DNA from: Hypoxylon rubiginosum | Taxonomy: Eukaryota > Ascomycota > Sordariomycetes > Xylariales > Hypoxylaceae | DNA length: 64,000 bases | NCBI GenBank assembly: GCA_902806565.1 | Contig: CADCXA010000062.1 | Coordinates: 62,001 to 126,000, forward strand | Direction of reading: 5' to 3' | In this document: piece after piece, positions 1 through 11,455 of the stretch | Position numbering within the stretch: the first letter of the stretch is position 1 | Layout: every line of letters begins with the position of its first letter | The notes under the pieces: model-generated | What the model was told of the DNA's origin: nothing | What the model saw: only the letters and a program-made list of their open reading frames with translations | The model's database searches: none | Program-made: the position numbers and the translations under genes

Positions 1-1159
1 TAGGCCTGGGTGTTGTCGACAACTACCTATCTTAAGATGAACGTCGGCATGGATACCTGAATCGATGACCTTAAATATTCATTTAGGCGTTACTTGGAAG
101 GACCAGAAATTACCTGAAGTTCGGAGCAATGACAGTCGAAGGGTGATTAAAGTAATATGAAAAACTCGAATGGTTTCTCCTAGGTATACCTACATTGAAG
201 TGATGAATGTACGCTTAGATTAGCAGATACAGAATCCTAGCACGGAGGAAACACTTCCTCCTTATATCCTCTAGCTGACAGGATGGAAGCCTGGGAGCCG
301 GCCGGCCGCAGAGTTTCTGGAGTCCGGGGAGCCGTCGGCTTGTAGGGCTCCAGGGTGGTCACGTGAGTCTATCACCTAATCGAAAGTTCTGACCAGGTCT
401 GGCCGATCTGTTTTCAGCTACAAACAAGCCACAACATGCGAAGGAGATGTATAACACTGGCAGCTATAGAATCCAATACGAAAGAAACATTTCTTCAGTA
501 ATTAGGTACTTGGAGGCTGGGGAACCTAGGGGCTCCTGGGGCTCCTGAAGTCCAAGATAATCATGTGATCACAATTACCTGGGTAATTATTTGTAGATCT
601 TTCCTATTCCCAAGGCTAGCGCTCTTGTTTAATAAACAATTATAACTCGACGTACATAGTAGAGTCAAGTGCGAGTATTAGCCAATCAGGTTTGCTGGGC
701 ACGATAAGCAGAATTCGTGTGGTTTTTGTGGTTGTGGTCATTATCACAAGAAGGTACATACCAAACAGATCGCGTCATTTTTCGCGTGCAGCACGACCCC
801 TGGCTCTGGGATCTTCAACGTGGGTTATCAGGCAGTCAGGGTTGTTTGGTAAGGTTCCACCGCGTAATCGATAAAAACTACTATGTACTCGGGGCCCACC
901 CCTACCTAGGGTGGACCATTCAGCCATTGCCGTAGAAAAATAAAATACCCAGAGGCTTGGGTCCGGGTGATAAGCCGCATTCGATACCTAAACCTTTCTC
1001 AAGTTTCACCGTTTCACCGTTCACTGATTGTTGTAATTCCTACATCGGAGCCAGTCCCGTCTTATAAGTCCGAGACCTCAATCGCCTACGCAATTGAACT
1101 CCAGACGCCAAAATTATCCAGCAGTCCTTTGCGCAACAAGGAGGAGTCTAGGACTTGGG
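1..1159. other. intergenic, no gene seen
   Basis: Mixed-composition DNA without a convincing coding region; short ORFs here lack family resemblance or splice-linked partners. No tRNA-like B-box was noticed. The last part is the upstream region of the mitochondrial carrier gene. Confidence 0.5.
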
Positions 1160-1177
1160 CCTCTATATATATAGAGG
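1160..1177 (+). promoter_or_regulatory. palindromic TATA box of the carrier gene
   Basis: An 18-bp perfect palindrome, CCTC(TA)5GAGG in form, sits 47 bp before the carrier ATG at 1224. Position and sequence fit a TATA element with a very short 5' UTR. Function is inferred. Confidence 0.5.
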
Positions 1178-1223
1178 GCGTGATACCTTTGGGTCCCAAT
1201 TGAGATTGAACGTGGGGCAAAGG

Positions 1224-2380
1224 ATGGCGGACGCTGCCCAGGACCTCGACTCCAAAGATGGTGCTCTCAGCACCGCGAAGGATCTGTTCGCTGGAGCTGT
1301 TGGAGGAGTTGCCCAGGTTCTGATAGGTAGGCGGCATTCACCCCTTTCACCAAACTTGATCGCCATGATGATTTATGGCAATATGGCAATGTCTTCCGGC
1401 GAGGTTGAGGGGCTCTGTGCGACCAAGACATGATGATATCACGCACAACCGCGGGCACTCGACGACTGAGAAACTCCGCGAGTCATGCAACCAACCTCCG
1501 CCTCTTGCATGAAATTTGGCCCACACTATGCCTCAAATATGTAAATGAGAAATGTATCCTTCACTAACAGCTTCCAGGCCAACCCTTCGACATCGTCAAG
1601 GTCCGCCTGCAGACGACCACGGCGTACAGCTCGGCGCTCAACGCCGCGACCACCATCTACGCCAAGGAGGGCGCCCTGGCCTTCTACAAGGGCACTCTGA
1701 CGCCGCTCCTCGGCATCGGCGCCTGCGTGTCCATCCAGTTCGGCGCCTTCGGCTGGGCGCGGCGGTACTTCGAGAACGCCAACGGCGCGGGACAACAGCT
1801 GAGCTACGGCCAGTACTACGCCGCCGGCGCCTTCGCCGGCGTCGCCAACTCGGTCATCTCGGGCCCCATCGAGCACGTGCGCATCCGGCTGCAGACGCAG
1901 CCCCACGGCGCCGACCGCCTGTATTCCGGCCCCCTCGACTGCGTGCGCAAGCTGTCCGCCCACGGCGGCGGCGTCCTGCGGGGCCTGTACCGCGGCGAGG
2001 CCGTCACCATCTACCGCGAGGCCGCCGCCTACGGCATGTGGTTCCTGACGTTCGAGTACCTGATGAACGCGGACGCGGCCCGCAACGGCCTCCGCCGCGC
2101 CGAGGTCCCCGCCTACAAGGTCGCCCTGTACGGCGGCCTCGCCGGCGAGGCCCTCTGGCTCGCCAGCTACCCCTTCGACGTCGTCAAGAGCAAGATGCAG
2201 ACCGACGGCTTCGGCCCCCGGATGCGGTACCGGTCCATGCGCGACTGCTTCGCCCAGACCTGGCGCGCCGAGGGCGCCCGCGGCTTCTGGAAGGGCATCG
2301 GACCCACGCTGTTCCGGGCCATGCCCGTCAGCGCGGGAACGTTTGCCGTCGTGGAGGCGACGGCCCGTGCGATCGCCTGA
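1224..2380 (+). CDS. YMC1: mitochondrial carrier protein, Ymc1-like
   Basis: Inner-membrane solute carrier of the mitochondrial carrier family (SLC25). Two exons, 1224-1326 and 1578-2380, give 301 aa, the usual size. The 251-bp intron has GTAGGC at its donor and CTAAC shortly before the CAG acceptor, and joins in phase 1. All three repeats are visible with their signatures: QPFDIVKVRLQT early in repeat 1, GPIEHVRIRLQTQ in repeat 2 and YPFDVVKSKMQTD in repeat 3. The stretch FYKGTLTPLLGIGACVSIQF closely resembles yeast Ymc1/Ymc2, carriers linked to amino-acid/glutamate and glycine-related transport; the exact substrate here is not proven. Exon 2 is strikingly G+C-rich with C or G in most third positions, unlike the flanks. 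It is convergent with RINT1, 263 bp away. The start at 1224 was chosen because the residues from there match the family N terminus. Confidence 0.9.
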
Positions 2381-2643
2381 ATGGCATGACTTTGGATGAG
2401 TTCTGGTGGGGGAAAGGGGGGGATGGATGGAAATACCCGGCTGAGATCTACCTAGGCATACACAAAAAAAAAGGCGTTGGGTTTCAACCAAAAATGCTCA
2501 TGGGTCACAGGATTCCTCTAGATGGGATAGATATTTCGTCTTGGGGGGACTATTCAACACTTGGAACATGTGTGTTCGGCATTTAGGCGTACATTTGCAA
2601 ATACAATTCAGGGGGCCTGCTATAATCGGCTAAAGATGATTTC

Positions 2644-5179
2644 TTATTCGCTGTTCTCAACTCGCCTCTGCAGAATCTTCCTCCCGTTTGCGGGAGTCAG
2701 GGATTCCAGGCCTAACTCAGCTAAGAGTTTCTTGGCCTCGCTGTTATCCGTGAAGACGCGATCGCTAGCCTGTTGAAGTGATACCGCTCCATCGCTGGTT
2801 TCTAGCGGTAAGTTTAGTAATCTTGAGCCATCCTGCAGCGTGCCCAAGGCAGCAGAGCCATCCGGAATATGACGGTCTACGAGGGAAGAGATGGTATCCA
2901 AGTCCCTAGCAAACTGGGCAGCGCCGAGTGTGGTAAAACTCTGCGTCATAAGAATGTTTGCCCAGAGCATATCCTGTAACTTATCTAGAGCCTCTCGCCA
3001 TACCCGGCGGTAAACCGCAGTGCTCAGGGCCGAAGCGAGGAACGTGAGGTTTCGTTTAAGTATCTAACACGTGTTAGGGCGTACTAGATGCCTTAGGAGA
3101 TATTTTTAGGAGAAGGTTACCGTTAAAGGTTCATCCAATTCGGGGGTGATGGAAAGCTGAGAAGTTTCAACTATACCAGCTAGTTAGCAGATGAACAGGG
3201 TGGGTCACATGATCATAACTCTTACCATGACTATCATCACTAATAGTAGTCCATTGAGCCTTGGCTAAGTACGGGCGGAAGGTTTTATGGTGAGACTCGA
3301 TCAATGCCGCTACTAGATATTCCTCAGCAGCCTTGCGACGACTGGCGTAAGCTGCGATGGTTTCATCGAACAAGATGCCTCCATCGCCATCGGATCCAAC
3401 TACTGTTGACGTTCTATCCTTCACATCCTCGTAGCTCATGCCGCTCGCAATATCACCATCGCTGTCAGTGCGCTTAGCCCTTATCTGCAGCTGTTCCCAT
3501 AGCGTTACGAAAAACTGCACCATGTTAATAATAAAACATATTTAGGCCAGGGAGACCTTGACACTTACCTCTTCGTTACTCCAGTCTTTCAAGGTGGCTA
3601 TGATGTGATCGGAACTGCCTAGCACCTTACATAAGCTCTCAAACGCCCCGGTGCCCTCTAGAGCAGCGGTCTGCTCCTTGGTCACTCCGTGGAGAGTCCG
3701 ACCCAAGGTGGAGTTGATGGTGTAGTACGCGTCGAGAGAATCCTTGAAGCGATCATGGTAGTCGTCTAGGATGTCAAGCTGGATATCGATAAGGAATCGG
3801 AGCCTATGGGAGAACCTACGGACTCGCTCGTATTGCGACGTGACGGTCTTTAGTAAGTCCGTCACCCTCACCGCGCCAAACGTAGGTTTCATCTTGCCGA
3901 TACCGCTGTAGTCGTAATCGATATTTCGAGCATCGGGGGAGTTCATAATAGCGTGGTACCGCTCGAGGGCGAAATCCTTCTCGGCCTTGAACCAGACATC
4001 AAAATGCTCTTCCAACACTTCAGACGCAAGACCGGCCCAGCCTCGCTCCTGGTCGCCGCCGTCGTAGTTGAATCTTGACCGTATTTCATCATCTAGATCC
4101 ATAAGCTGCACCATGAGGCTGCTTAAAGACTGCGGGTTCTTCAGTCCATGCTGAACCATAACACTGATTTTCTCCCGCATCACAGGCAGTAACGCCGTGA
4201 TCAAGGCACACGCCGGGTCCATGTAAACTGATAGGCCTCGGACTTTCGTGTCCTGGAATCGCGATGCTAGAATATAGCCCACATTGTCCCGAAAGAAGCC
4301 CTCCCATTTCTCAATAAGCGACAGGAACTGTGGGATGCAGAAGGTCCCGAACGACTGAGGATTGCTTGTCGCGTTGTTGCCCATGAACTGGAACCTAAAC
4401 CACAGGGTGAAGGGCTTCGCCATCACTTCGAATGGCAGCAGTGCCACAGCGCCTCCGGAAAAGAGGATCTCGGGCACTTGTAAGTCGATGAGCTTCTCGA
4501 AGCACTGTAGCCATTCGGCGTCCATTTCGGCGTTCGGATCGACTCCTTGCGGCCAATTGCGCTTCTTCAAGATATTTTCCAACTCTTTCGACATGGTATT
4601 CTTCATCTCGTCCCACAGGTCCTCCGTGATCCTCTCGACGTAGCTGATCAAGTGCGTGGCAGCTTCGTCCGCCGCCGCCTGGAGTTCCCGCAATCTCATG
4701 GTCAACTTCTTGAGCCTCGTGTAGGACTGCAACGCGGCTTTTGGGCTCTGGGGTAGATGCGACCGCGCCTCGAGCCGCAGATTTTCGACATCTTGTAGTA
4801 GCGTAACGTATTGGTAAGCGAGCTCGACCTTGTGTAGCTGTTTCATGGGCTGCTCGAGACGGCGTATGGCTTCTTCGGGCGCGTTGGACTCGGCGACGAT
4901 CTTCAAGCGCACATCGATGCTCTCTTGAAGCTTCTGAAACTCACCGATCGACCGATCGATACCGCCCTGGCGATCCTCTGCGGCTCTACGGGCGCCTTCG
5001 AGCTCTTTCGTGGCATCGTCGAGCTGTGCCTGTAGCTGGCTGCGTTGGACTTCGACATTTGCTAGCAAGTTGTCGAGACTCTCGAAATCGGTCGTGGACT
5101 GGAGTTTATCATCGAGATAGTCCTCTAATCGAATATCGGGCTCCTTGGAGTAGGAGTGTGCCAACGCATTCGTGGCCAT
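2644..5179 (-). CDS. RINT1: RINT1/Tip20 family vesicle-tethering protein
   Basis: Subunit of the Dsl1/NZR-type complex that tethers retrograde Golgi vesicles at the ER. Four exons: 5179-3569, 3514-3226, 3170-3121 and 3063-2644, giving 789 aa, normal for fungal RINT1. Introns of 54, 55 and 57 bp have GTAAGT, GTAAGA and GTAACC donors, and frame is kept throughout (phases 0, 1, 0). The N-terminal part (residues about 28-180) is a heptad-rich coiled coil. The RINT1/TIP1 domain fills the rest, with recognisable stretches such as FGTFCIPQFLSLIEKWEGFF, ILDDYHDRFKDSLDAYYTI and, at the C terminus, SFTTLGAAQFARD. The third exon is only 50 nt and encodes LSITPELDEPLT. The start at 5179 has A at -3 and G at +4; the frame stays open further upstream but only non-ATG codons lie there. 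The gene looks intact. Confidence 0.88.
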
Positions 5180-6902
5180 ATTAGCTGTCGGTCTCCTTGG
5201 GAGTGACTTTGTGATCGGAACCGCAAAAACCCCAAAGCTGTCATCACCAATGTTAGTGTTAAATAAATGCGATATGTACTTATCCAGATGGTCCACTAAT
5301 GAATATTCCGATACCCGAGTCAAGGGTGACGTGAATTATGTAAGGAACCAACCGAGTCCTACCCAACGGCATCAACTACGCTCGACGGGTATGAACAGCT
5401 AGTCAGCCGAATACAGGCGACTGAACAGTTTAAAGTTGAAGAACAGATACAATTTGGGTCTGATCTGATCGAATGGCGAGGATATCATTAGGAAGACCCC
5501 GCCTCCTATTCTTCCCCGCTCGCTCAAAGCTTCCCCTTGATATGTTCCACTCATGTGGAGGAGTGCTATACACTCTAAAAAGTACTTTATACAAGATATT
5601 GTCATAATATCGTATTCATAGGCAAAGACATCAGAATCGGTCGAATTGCTCCAGTTTATTAGTTTTCTACATAATTCTGGAAATATTGAATGGTGCTGAA
5701 GTTCCTCGCTTAGAATCTCATTTCCACGGGGGGTGGGTCCTCCAGGGGCAGGAACATTAGCAGCTCAGGCATGCCACATCAGAAACAACATATGTCTAGG
5801 AGTAACGCGACCGGGTCGTCAGTGTAGAGAGCTTATACCCCCTATGATATGTGTGCCTGCTTAATCTTAGGTATCTAGCTTGTCGACGGCGATATCACCT
5901 TTGGCATTCGATGTCCTCAGGAGATGGCTGACTGCCGGGTACGCAAGATAGCAGCCCAGCAGATTGAATTGCACTTCCTTTGCCGCTCGAAGTCTGCGCC
6001 GCTGAGATACGTAGAGTTCAGATCGTAGTCCGAGTTTGGTTTCCATCTCCTACGAGATGGAGGCAAGCAAGGCATCGGCATGACCAAAGCTTAGGGTGTC
6101 CAATTAAGGGGTAATAGAGATCTCTTTCCAGTCTCATTACATTATAGGAGGGTTTTCTAGACCCTTCCTAGGCACTGCATCCCGACTTCTAGCTATTAGC
6201 TACGTACATTGCATTGATCAAATCCGTGTAGATGATTCACCGCAGGATAGGGGCACTGGACACAATCGACGTCACCGGCTTAGGAAGGGAAGTGACCAGG
6301 TTGGCCACATGTGTCCCCGGGAAGAAATTTCTACACGCCGAGTAATTATCATCATCCCTATATTCTTTAAAAGATTTGGATTTCAAGCTGAGGGTGTGAT
6401 ATACTAGGCACTAGCATTGATATCACAGCAGAGGCGGGAATCGACACATCCGTGGTGCAGAGTCTCGATTGACGACGACCTAGTACCAATAGCCTATTCC
6501 TTGCCATGAGAGAAAAGGGGCTGAATGGAATTAGTGTGTCTGTTGTATGCCAGGATACAATTAGTCCGCCTTCCGCAGAACCTAGCCGGATAGGTCACTG
6601 CGTGTTATCTATTCCCATTAGTGTGTGCGCCTTGAAATGCGCAGGCTCCTGTCTGAGATGTTCAACTTATGCCACCTTCGGGATGAAATGAGGCTGAGGA
6701 CCAGAAAAGGCAGGAGGTGAGGCGGCTAGCATTCGCATGAGCCCGGTCCAGCCCCGGGTCGCTCGTGCCAACGTTGATGATGCGGGCGATCACGCACACG
6801 TGATTAGGGCCGACATCCTATACCCATGATCCTACCGTATCACCGTGGCTTCGCAACCAATATGCAGTGAGATGAGTCACCCAAATTAGACTGCTCAGCT
6901 GC
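5180..6902. other. intergenic, no gene seen
   Basis: About 1.7 kb between the divergent RINT1 and methyltransferase genes. Short ORFs, such as a 61-codon one at 6506-6691, show no family resemblance and no splice partners. The stretch holds both promoters but I see no other element. Confidence 0.5.
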
Positions 6903-6905
6903 CCC

Positions 6906-6913
6906 TATATAAG
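6906..6913 (+). promoter_or_regulatory. TATA box of the methyltransferase gene
   Basis: TATATAAG lies 142 bp upstream of the ATG at 7055 and is followed by a C/T-rich stretch (about 6928-7045), the usual core-promoter layout in filamentous ascomycetes. Confidence 0.55.
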
Positions 6914-7054
6914 TAGGGTATATTCCCATCTCATCACCCCCAATCATTTCTTCCCCATTAGTGCCACGTCGCGCGGCTCGTCTTCCACCCCCTCACCCCC
7001 TTTGTTGTTCTCGTGGTTCCAAGCATCTTCCCCCCTCCCCACCTCAACACCAAC

Positions 7055-8030
7055 ATGGCGATTAATTTTCTCCAGCGCCTGAATAGCTACCTCGGCCCCA
7101 TAGCGCCGCTCAGGTATGCGATTTGGGGTGAGTATTCTCTTCCCAAGGCCCATATGCCTTGCATCTTGCCATGCCTATGCTGACCTCCCCTTTTTGCAGC
7201 CTTGTACGTGACCATTCGGGACGCGATCCGGTCTCACGGTCTCTCGGCCATTGCGGGGACCGCAAAATGGCGTGATGAGGCATTTGTGCTCTGGTTCCGC
7301 ACATTGAGTAAGGATGCTCCGCCGTATTTATCAACGCCGGGCAGCGGAAGACGGCTAATCGATCAAAGGTCCGCATTTCATCCGCATGGAGAACAGTACT
7401 GTCGTCCCGGAATTAGTTGCGTCGGCGGAAGGCATCGTTCTGGAGCTGGGCCCCGGACTAGGCAACCAGATCCCTTCTTTTAATCAGGGTAAGATTCACC
7501 ATATCTACGGTGTCGAGATCAATGGCTCCTTCATCCCCGACCTCCTGGCCAAGGCCGCCGAATGCGGACTGGAAGGAAAATATATGGCCATCCATTGCGG
7601 TGTGGAAGATACCGATGTGCTAGAGAAGCACGGTATCAAGCCAGGAAGCATCGACACCATTGTCAGCATGCAGGTCTTCTGCTCTGCACCTCAGCCGGAA
7701 GCCGTCGCCAAGGAAATGTACCGACTCCTGAAGCCAGGAGGGAAACTGATCTTCTGGGAGCATCGCCGAAGTGACGACCCCGTGACGCGAATTGTTCAAT
7801 GTGAGTTCCAAGTCAATAACCAGTCGTTGAATGCTGATGCTGAAGTGCCACCAGACTTCTGGAACTTCCCCTGGTCGTTTTTGGCAGGGTGCAACTTGAA
7901 TAGGGACTTGGCACCAATTATCAAGTCGGCTGGGGCGTGGGAAAACATCGATTCCGTGGACGAAAAGTCCCAGCCTTGGGAGATGTTACCGAGGGTATGG
8001 GGTGTGTTGGTCAAACCAGGCAGACCGTGA
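7055..8030 (+). CDS. class I SAM-dependent methyltransferase, METTL7-like
   Basis: Probable small-molecule or thiol methyltransferase of the METTL7/UbiE-like group. Three exons, 7055-7127, 7200-7307 and 7369-8030, give 280 aa, a normal length. Introns of 72 and 61 bp have GTGAGT and GTAAGG donors, and both join in phase 1. SAM motif I is VLELGPGLG (residues about 84-92), the acidic residue after strand 2 is in YGVEIN (about 107-112), and the post-motif segment MYRLLKPGGKLIFWEH spans about 177-192. The end carries the METTL7-like FLAGCNLNRDL and PWEMLPRVWGVLVK pieces. The N terminus has a hydrophobic, slightly basic segment that may associate with membranes. The start at 7055 follows a TATA box and pyrimidine-rich leader. 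No frame damage is seen. The substrate is unknown. Confidence 0.85.
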
Positions 8031-9187
8031 GGGGAATCATGTTCCTCCACGTTCTACCTCGTATCATCGTATCAAGGACCAGCTCGACACAAGCTCGATA
8101 GTACTGGAAATCGATTGGGTTTGTTAGGGGTAGTTGGGGACTGGGCATTCTTCCAAGCGCTAGCACAACTCCATTCGAAGTGGGTCTATCAGCTTGTCCA
8201 TCTCTTTTATTCTATTGGTTCGGTGTTAGATTCATCCGATCCGGGAAGCTATTCATGCAATTTGATTGGGTAGGTATTTTCAAAATATTGTTGTGCTGGC
8301 CTGCCCCTGAAAGTGATATCATTATTCAGCAACGCCCGGCGCAGCTCCGTTCCACTATCTCCGACGCTGATCGATCGCTGGCATGAATTAATTAAGCTTT
8401 CCGGAGATGACGACACAGCTACCGATGAAATACTTATTTTAGATATGCAAACGCATTGCCAAACGCGGGGAGCCAATGAAATGTGAATCGTTTATCATCC
8501 AGACTGGGAAGTGTGTGGTCAGTTAAGCCTGTGAGACAGGGAAGAAAGATCATACCACTACGACCAGATACATATGAATACAAGTGGCCGCCTTTCATCT
8601 TGTTAATAACGCTGTCCTTTTCAATTGATGCTCGAGTCACTTCGTATCCAGGAAGATACAAACTGCTACGTTCATGGGCTTAGCGCATCATAGCAGAAGT
8701 CCAGTCCACACATTTAATTGACGTACTTGATTTCCTTACACCGATTACACTGAACTGGAATATAGCGACCATGATCACAGGCGAACGTCGTAGATCATTT
8801 GGGATTGGAGGCGCCGGGAACATACGTACGCAGCAACCTCTTGTTCGACCACGTGCAGCGTACATTGGATTGACCAATGCATAATTTTTATAGGAACACG
8901 AGACGAAGCCTGGGTGCACGATATGATATCTGCCAAAGACGCCGTAAAACGTCGCAGAAGCAGTGTTTCAGCCGAGAGTGGGGAATCCAAGTCATCGAGG
9001 ATTTCCTGGCCTTTCAAGAGTCTATTCGGAAGCTCGCGTACGAATTCGATACCGGAAGCTACCAAGTAAAGGCCCGGGGGGTAGGACTTGGGGATATCGG
9101 TAACTCGGCAGGTCGCGATTGAAGAGACCGAGTGCACCATAGCGTCCGAGGATTTAGTATCTCCTATCATCAATCGCGAGTCGCGAC
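8031..9187. other. intergenic, one doubtful ORF
   Basis: Lies between the convergent methyltransferase and MFS genes. A minus-strand frame open from about 9170 to 8775 (some 131 codons from an ATG) is the longest; it matches no family I know and shows no codon pattern that convinces me. It may be a chance ORF or the eroded remnant of a gene. Confidence 0.4.
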
Positions 9188-10979
9188 CTACATGACATAT
9201 CTAAAATATGGATTTTCCTTATCTGTAAGATCTTGGAAGGCGAGTTTCGCTCTTTCGGCCTCGTCTTCCACCAATGCAGACTCTTTCTTTCGGTTTTCGT
9301 ACCTCAGAACCACAAACAGGGCTGCTGAAGCTAGGATGGTGATGCAGTAACTACGGCAACAGAGTTAACGTGCGGCCTAAAAGAGACGCTATTCGGGAAA
9401 TGCTGAACACGTACCATATAATGAGTCCTAGCCACAGCTCAGGGTAATGTGAAGCCTTGGTTTGGCTCTTAATCAACTGTGGACCGATGATATTTCCTAG
9501 TACATATGATATTAATACTGAGACTGGGAATTCAAACCATTGTTTTTTCTTACCAACACAATATGCGACGAAGATAGTCGCGGAGGTGAAGCTCTTCTTG
9601 GTGTGTCCGGCGACATTGGACATCCCAATTGTAATGATCAAGCTTACCACGCCACCGAACGTGCCGGTAAGCGTGTAGCCAACCACGGGTGCCGCGGCGT
9701 GGTATGTCCACTCGCTCTTCCAGATGATAGCGCAGCCTGCGATAACCGGAAGGCAGCATATAATCAGCATTATTATGCGAATATTCGAGTACCGTGACCC
9801 AAGCCAGCCGGTTAGTAGGATGGCGATCAAGCATAGCCCCCCTAAAGGAAACTGGAACACGATAGACTCCAGCGTGGTCCAACCAAATGTCGAGACGATC
9901 AGCGGACCAAATCCGGACACGGCGCCATTGACGGTATAAGCAGATGCCATCATGATAGCAATCAACCATATCTTGACGTCTAGAACTGCTTCCCTCAACT
10001 GCGACAACTTGAACTTAGGGCAGCGCACTCCGGTCTGACCATATCGCAGCCGCTCCACAGCTGCGAACCTCTCATCCTTGGTCAAGAACCAGGCCGACAC
10101 AGGCGAGCTCGGCACAGCAAAACAGAACAGACCGAATATGAATGTGAGGCATCCGGCCAGGAGGTATATGTACTGCCAGCGGCGGAGCCCACCGCCGGTG
10201 ATCTGCGCGAAGCCGTAGTTGAGGGCGCCGCCTATGATAGTCCATATCCCAGTCGAGGAGAACCACCAGCTCTGCCGGAGGGACTGCTCCTGCTGCGTGT
10301 AGTACCCGCTGATGATGCACATGAACCCGGTCGGGATGACGCTCTCGACGAAGCCGAGGAAGAAGCGCTGCGCGTACAGGCCCCGGTGCGAGGCGACGGC
10401 CGCCGTGAGCATGCATACCAGGGACCAGAGCACCACGACGGCCCCGAGCACCCGGCCCGTCTCGAAGCGCTGCAGGGCGTACGACATGGGGTACAGTCCG
10501 CCCAGCATGCCGAAGTAGAAGATGGACGTCGCCCAGCTGAGCCGCGACGTGTCGACCGCGGCCGGGTTCCGCGGGTCCGGGACGCTGAGCTTCAGGTCGG
10601 CCGTCATGCCGAACAGGGCTGCGGAACCCAGAATAGCCTATTCAAATATGTGAGCGTCTAGATACTAGATACTGCGGCAGTAGGGATACTGCATAGGTGA
10701 TGCTACCTTGTCGTAGTACACGAGCCCATCTTGATATAAATGTCAGACCTACTTGTCTTTCAAAGGAGGGAATCGGAAGATTAACTCACAGCCGACGGTC
10801 ATGGCGGGGATCAGAAACCAATCAATCTTCCGAACAGCGCGTTGGACGACAATAGGATCGACGACGTGACCTTCTTCACCCACCATCGCGATCGCGACAT
10901 CTTTATCGCCCAGCTGTTCCGCGCCGGCCGGCCGCGTCGCATCAGCGTTCACTTCTCGAGGATCGATTCCTTTTTCCAT
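9188..10979 (-). CDS. MFS transporter, ACS (Dal5/allantoate permease-like) family
   Basis: Plasma-membrane anion:cation symporter type permease, probably for a carboxylate or vitamin-like nutrient. Five exons: 10979-10790, 10729-10707, 10637-9554, 9496-9415 and 9350-9188, total 513 aa, the usual size with about 12 membrane helices. Introns are 60, 69, 57 and 64 bp and all join in phase. The 23-nt second exon supplies YGLVYYDK, completing the first-helix motif that continues AILGSAALFGM. Other family pieces are IDWFLIPAMTVG at the end of exon 1, LGNIIGPQ after intron 3, and the tail FQDLTDKENPYFRYVM at the stop, typical of ACS permeases. The 57-bp intron 3 is a multiple of three without a stop, so it reads through as an apparent 19-residue insertion if missed. 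The gene looks intact; the substrate cannot be told. Confidence 0.88.
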
Positions 10980-11455
10980 TTTTTACCACCACTAGATTTC
11001 CCTTAGTAGAGCAAGGGCACCGTTAAGAAGGAATAAATTTGCGGATCTCTTCTTCAGCCGCTCTCGCTTAGCTCGATGATTTACAGTAGCGGGATGGCCA
11101 AGCCCAGCTAATCGTCGTCGACTTACCGGATTGATCAAATTGCCTCATCGCTTGCAGGGCCGTTCCAGACTCGCCTTCGCGTGCAGGATGGGTAAGGCGT
11201 CTTGCCGTGAGACCATTTGATTACATAAGACGTCGATATCGAGCATTCACTGATTTCTACACGTCAACCTCTTCAACACCGAATGGCTAAGGAAGGAGCG
11301 TCAAACGAAGCAGTCTTCAGGTAAATCGAAGAACGCGGGGTGACTAGATTGGACCCTCCATATGACGACATATACCAGAAGAAGATTATCGAATCGTTAT
11401 ACCTTTTCCTTTCAACTTCATACAATAAAATAATGAAGTTTTCCTCCGAGACTTA
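10980..11455. other. intergenic between MFS and HET genes
   Basis: About 480 bp holding the MFS promoter and the 3' flank of the HET gene, both on the minus strand. No additional coding or repeat signal seen. Confidence 0.5.

Noticed and set aside
1526..2491. 321-codon minus-strand ORF opposite the carrier gene
   Set aside because: It is the mirror of a G+C-rich coding exon; its translation is Ala/Gly/Val/Arg-rich low complexity without family features.
1552..2586. 344-codon plus-strand ORF overlapping the carrier exon in another frame
   Set aside because: Arg/Pro-rich shadow frame; the carrier frame shows all three conserved repeat motifs.
5180..5323. Longer N terminus of RINT1
   Set aside because: Upstream in-frame codons include only a TTG as possible start; the ATG at 5179 has good context and fits the family length.
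8775..9170. 131-codon minus-strand ORF between methyltransferase and permease
   Set aside because: No recognisable family, no supporting splice structure, and it is interrupted in no informative way; too weak to list as a gene.
9497..9553. 19-residue insertion in the ACS permease
   Set aside because: It has GTAAGA and TAG ends, and removing it restores the conserved VGNIIGPQ segment, so it is an intron.
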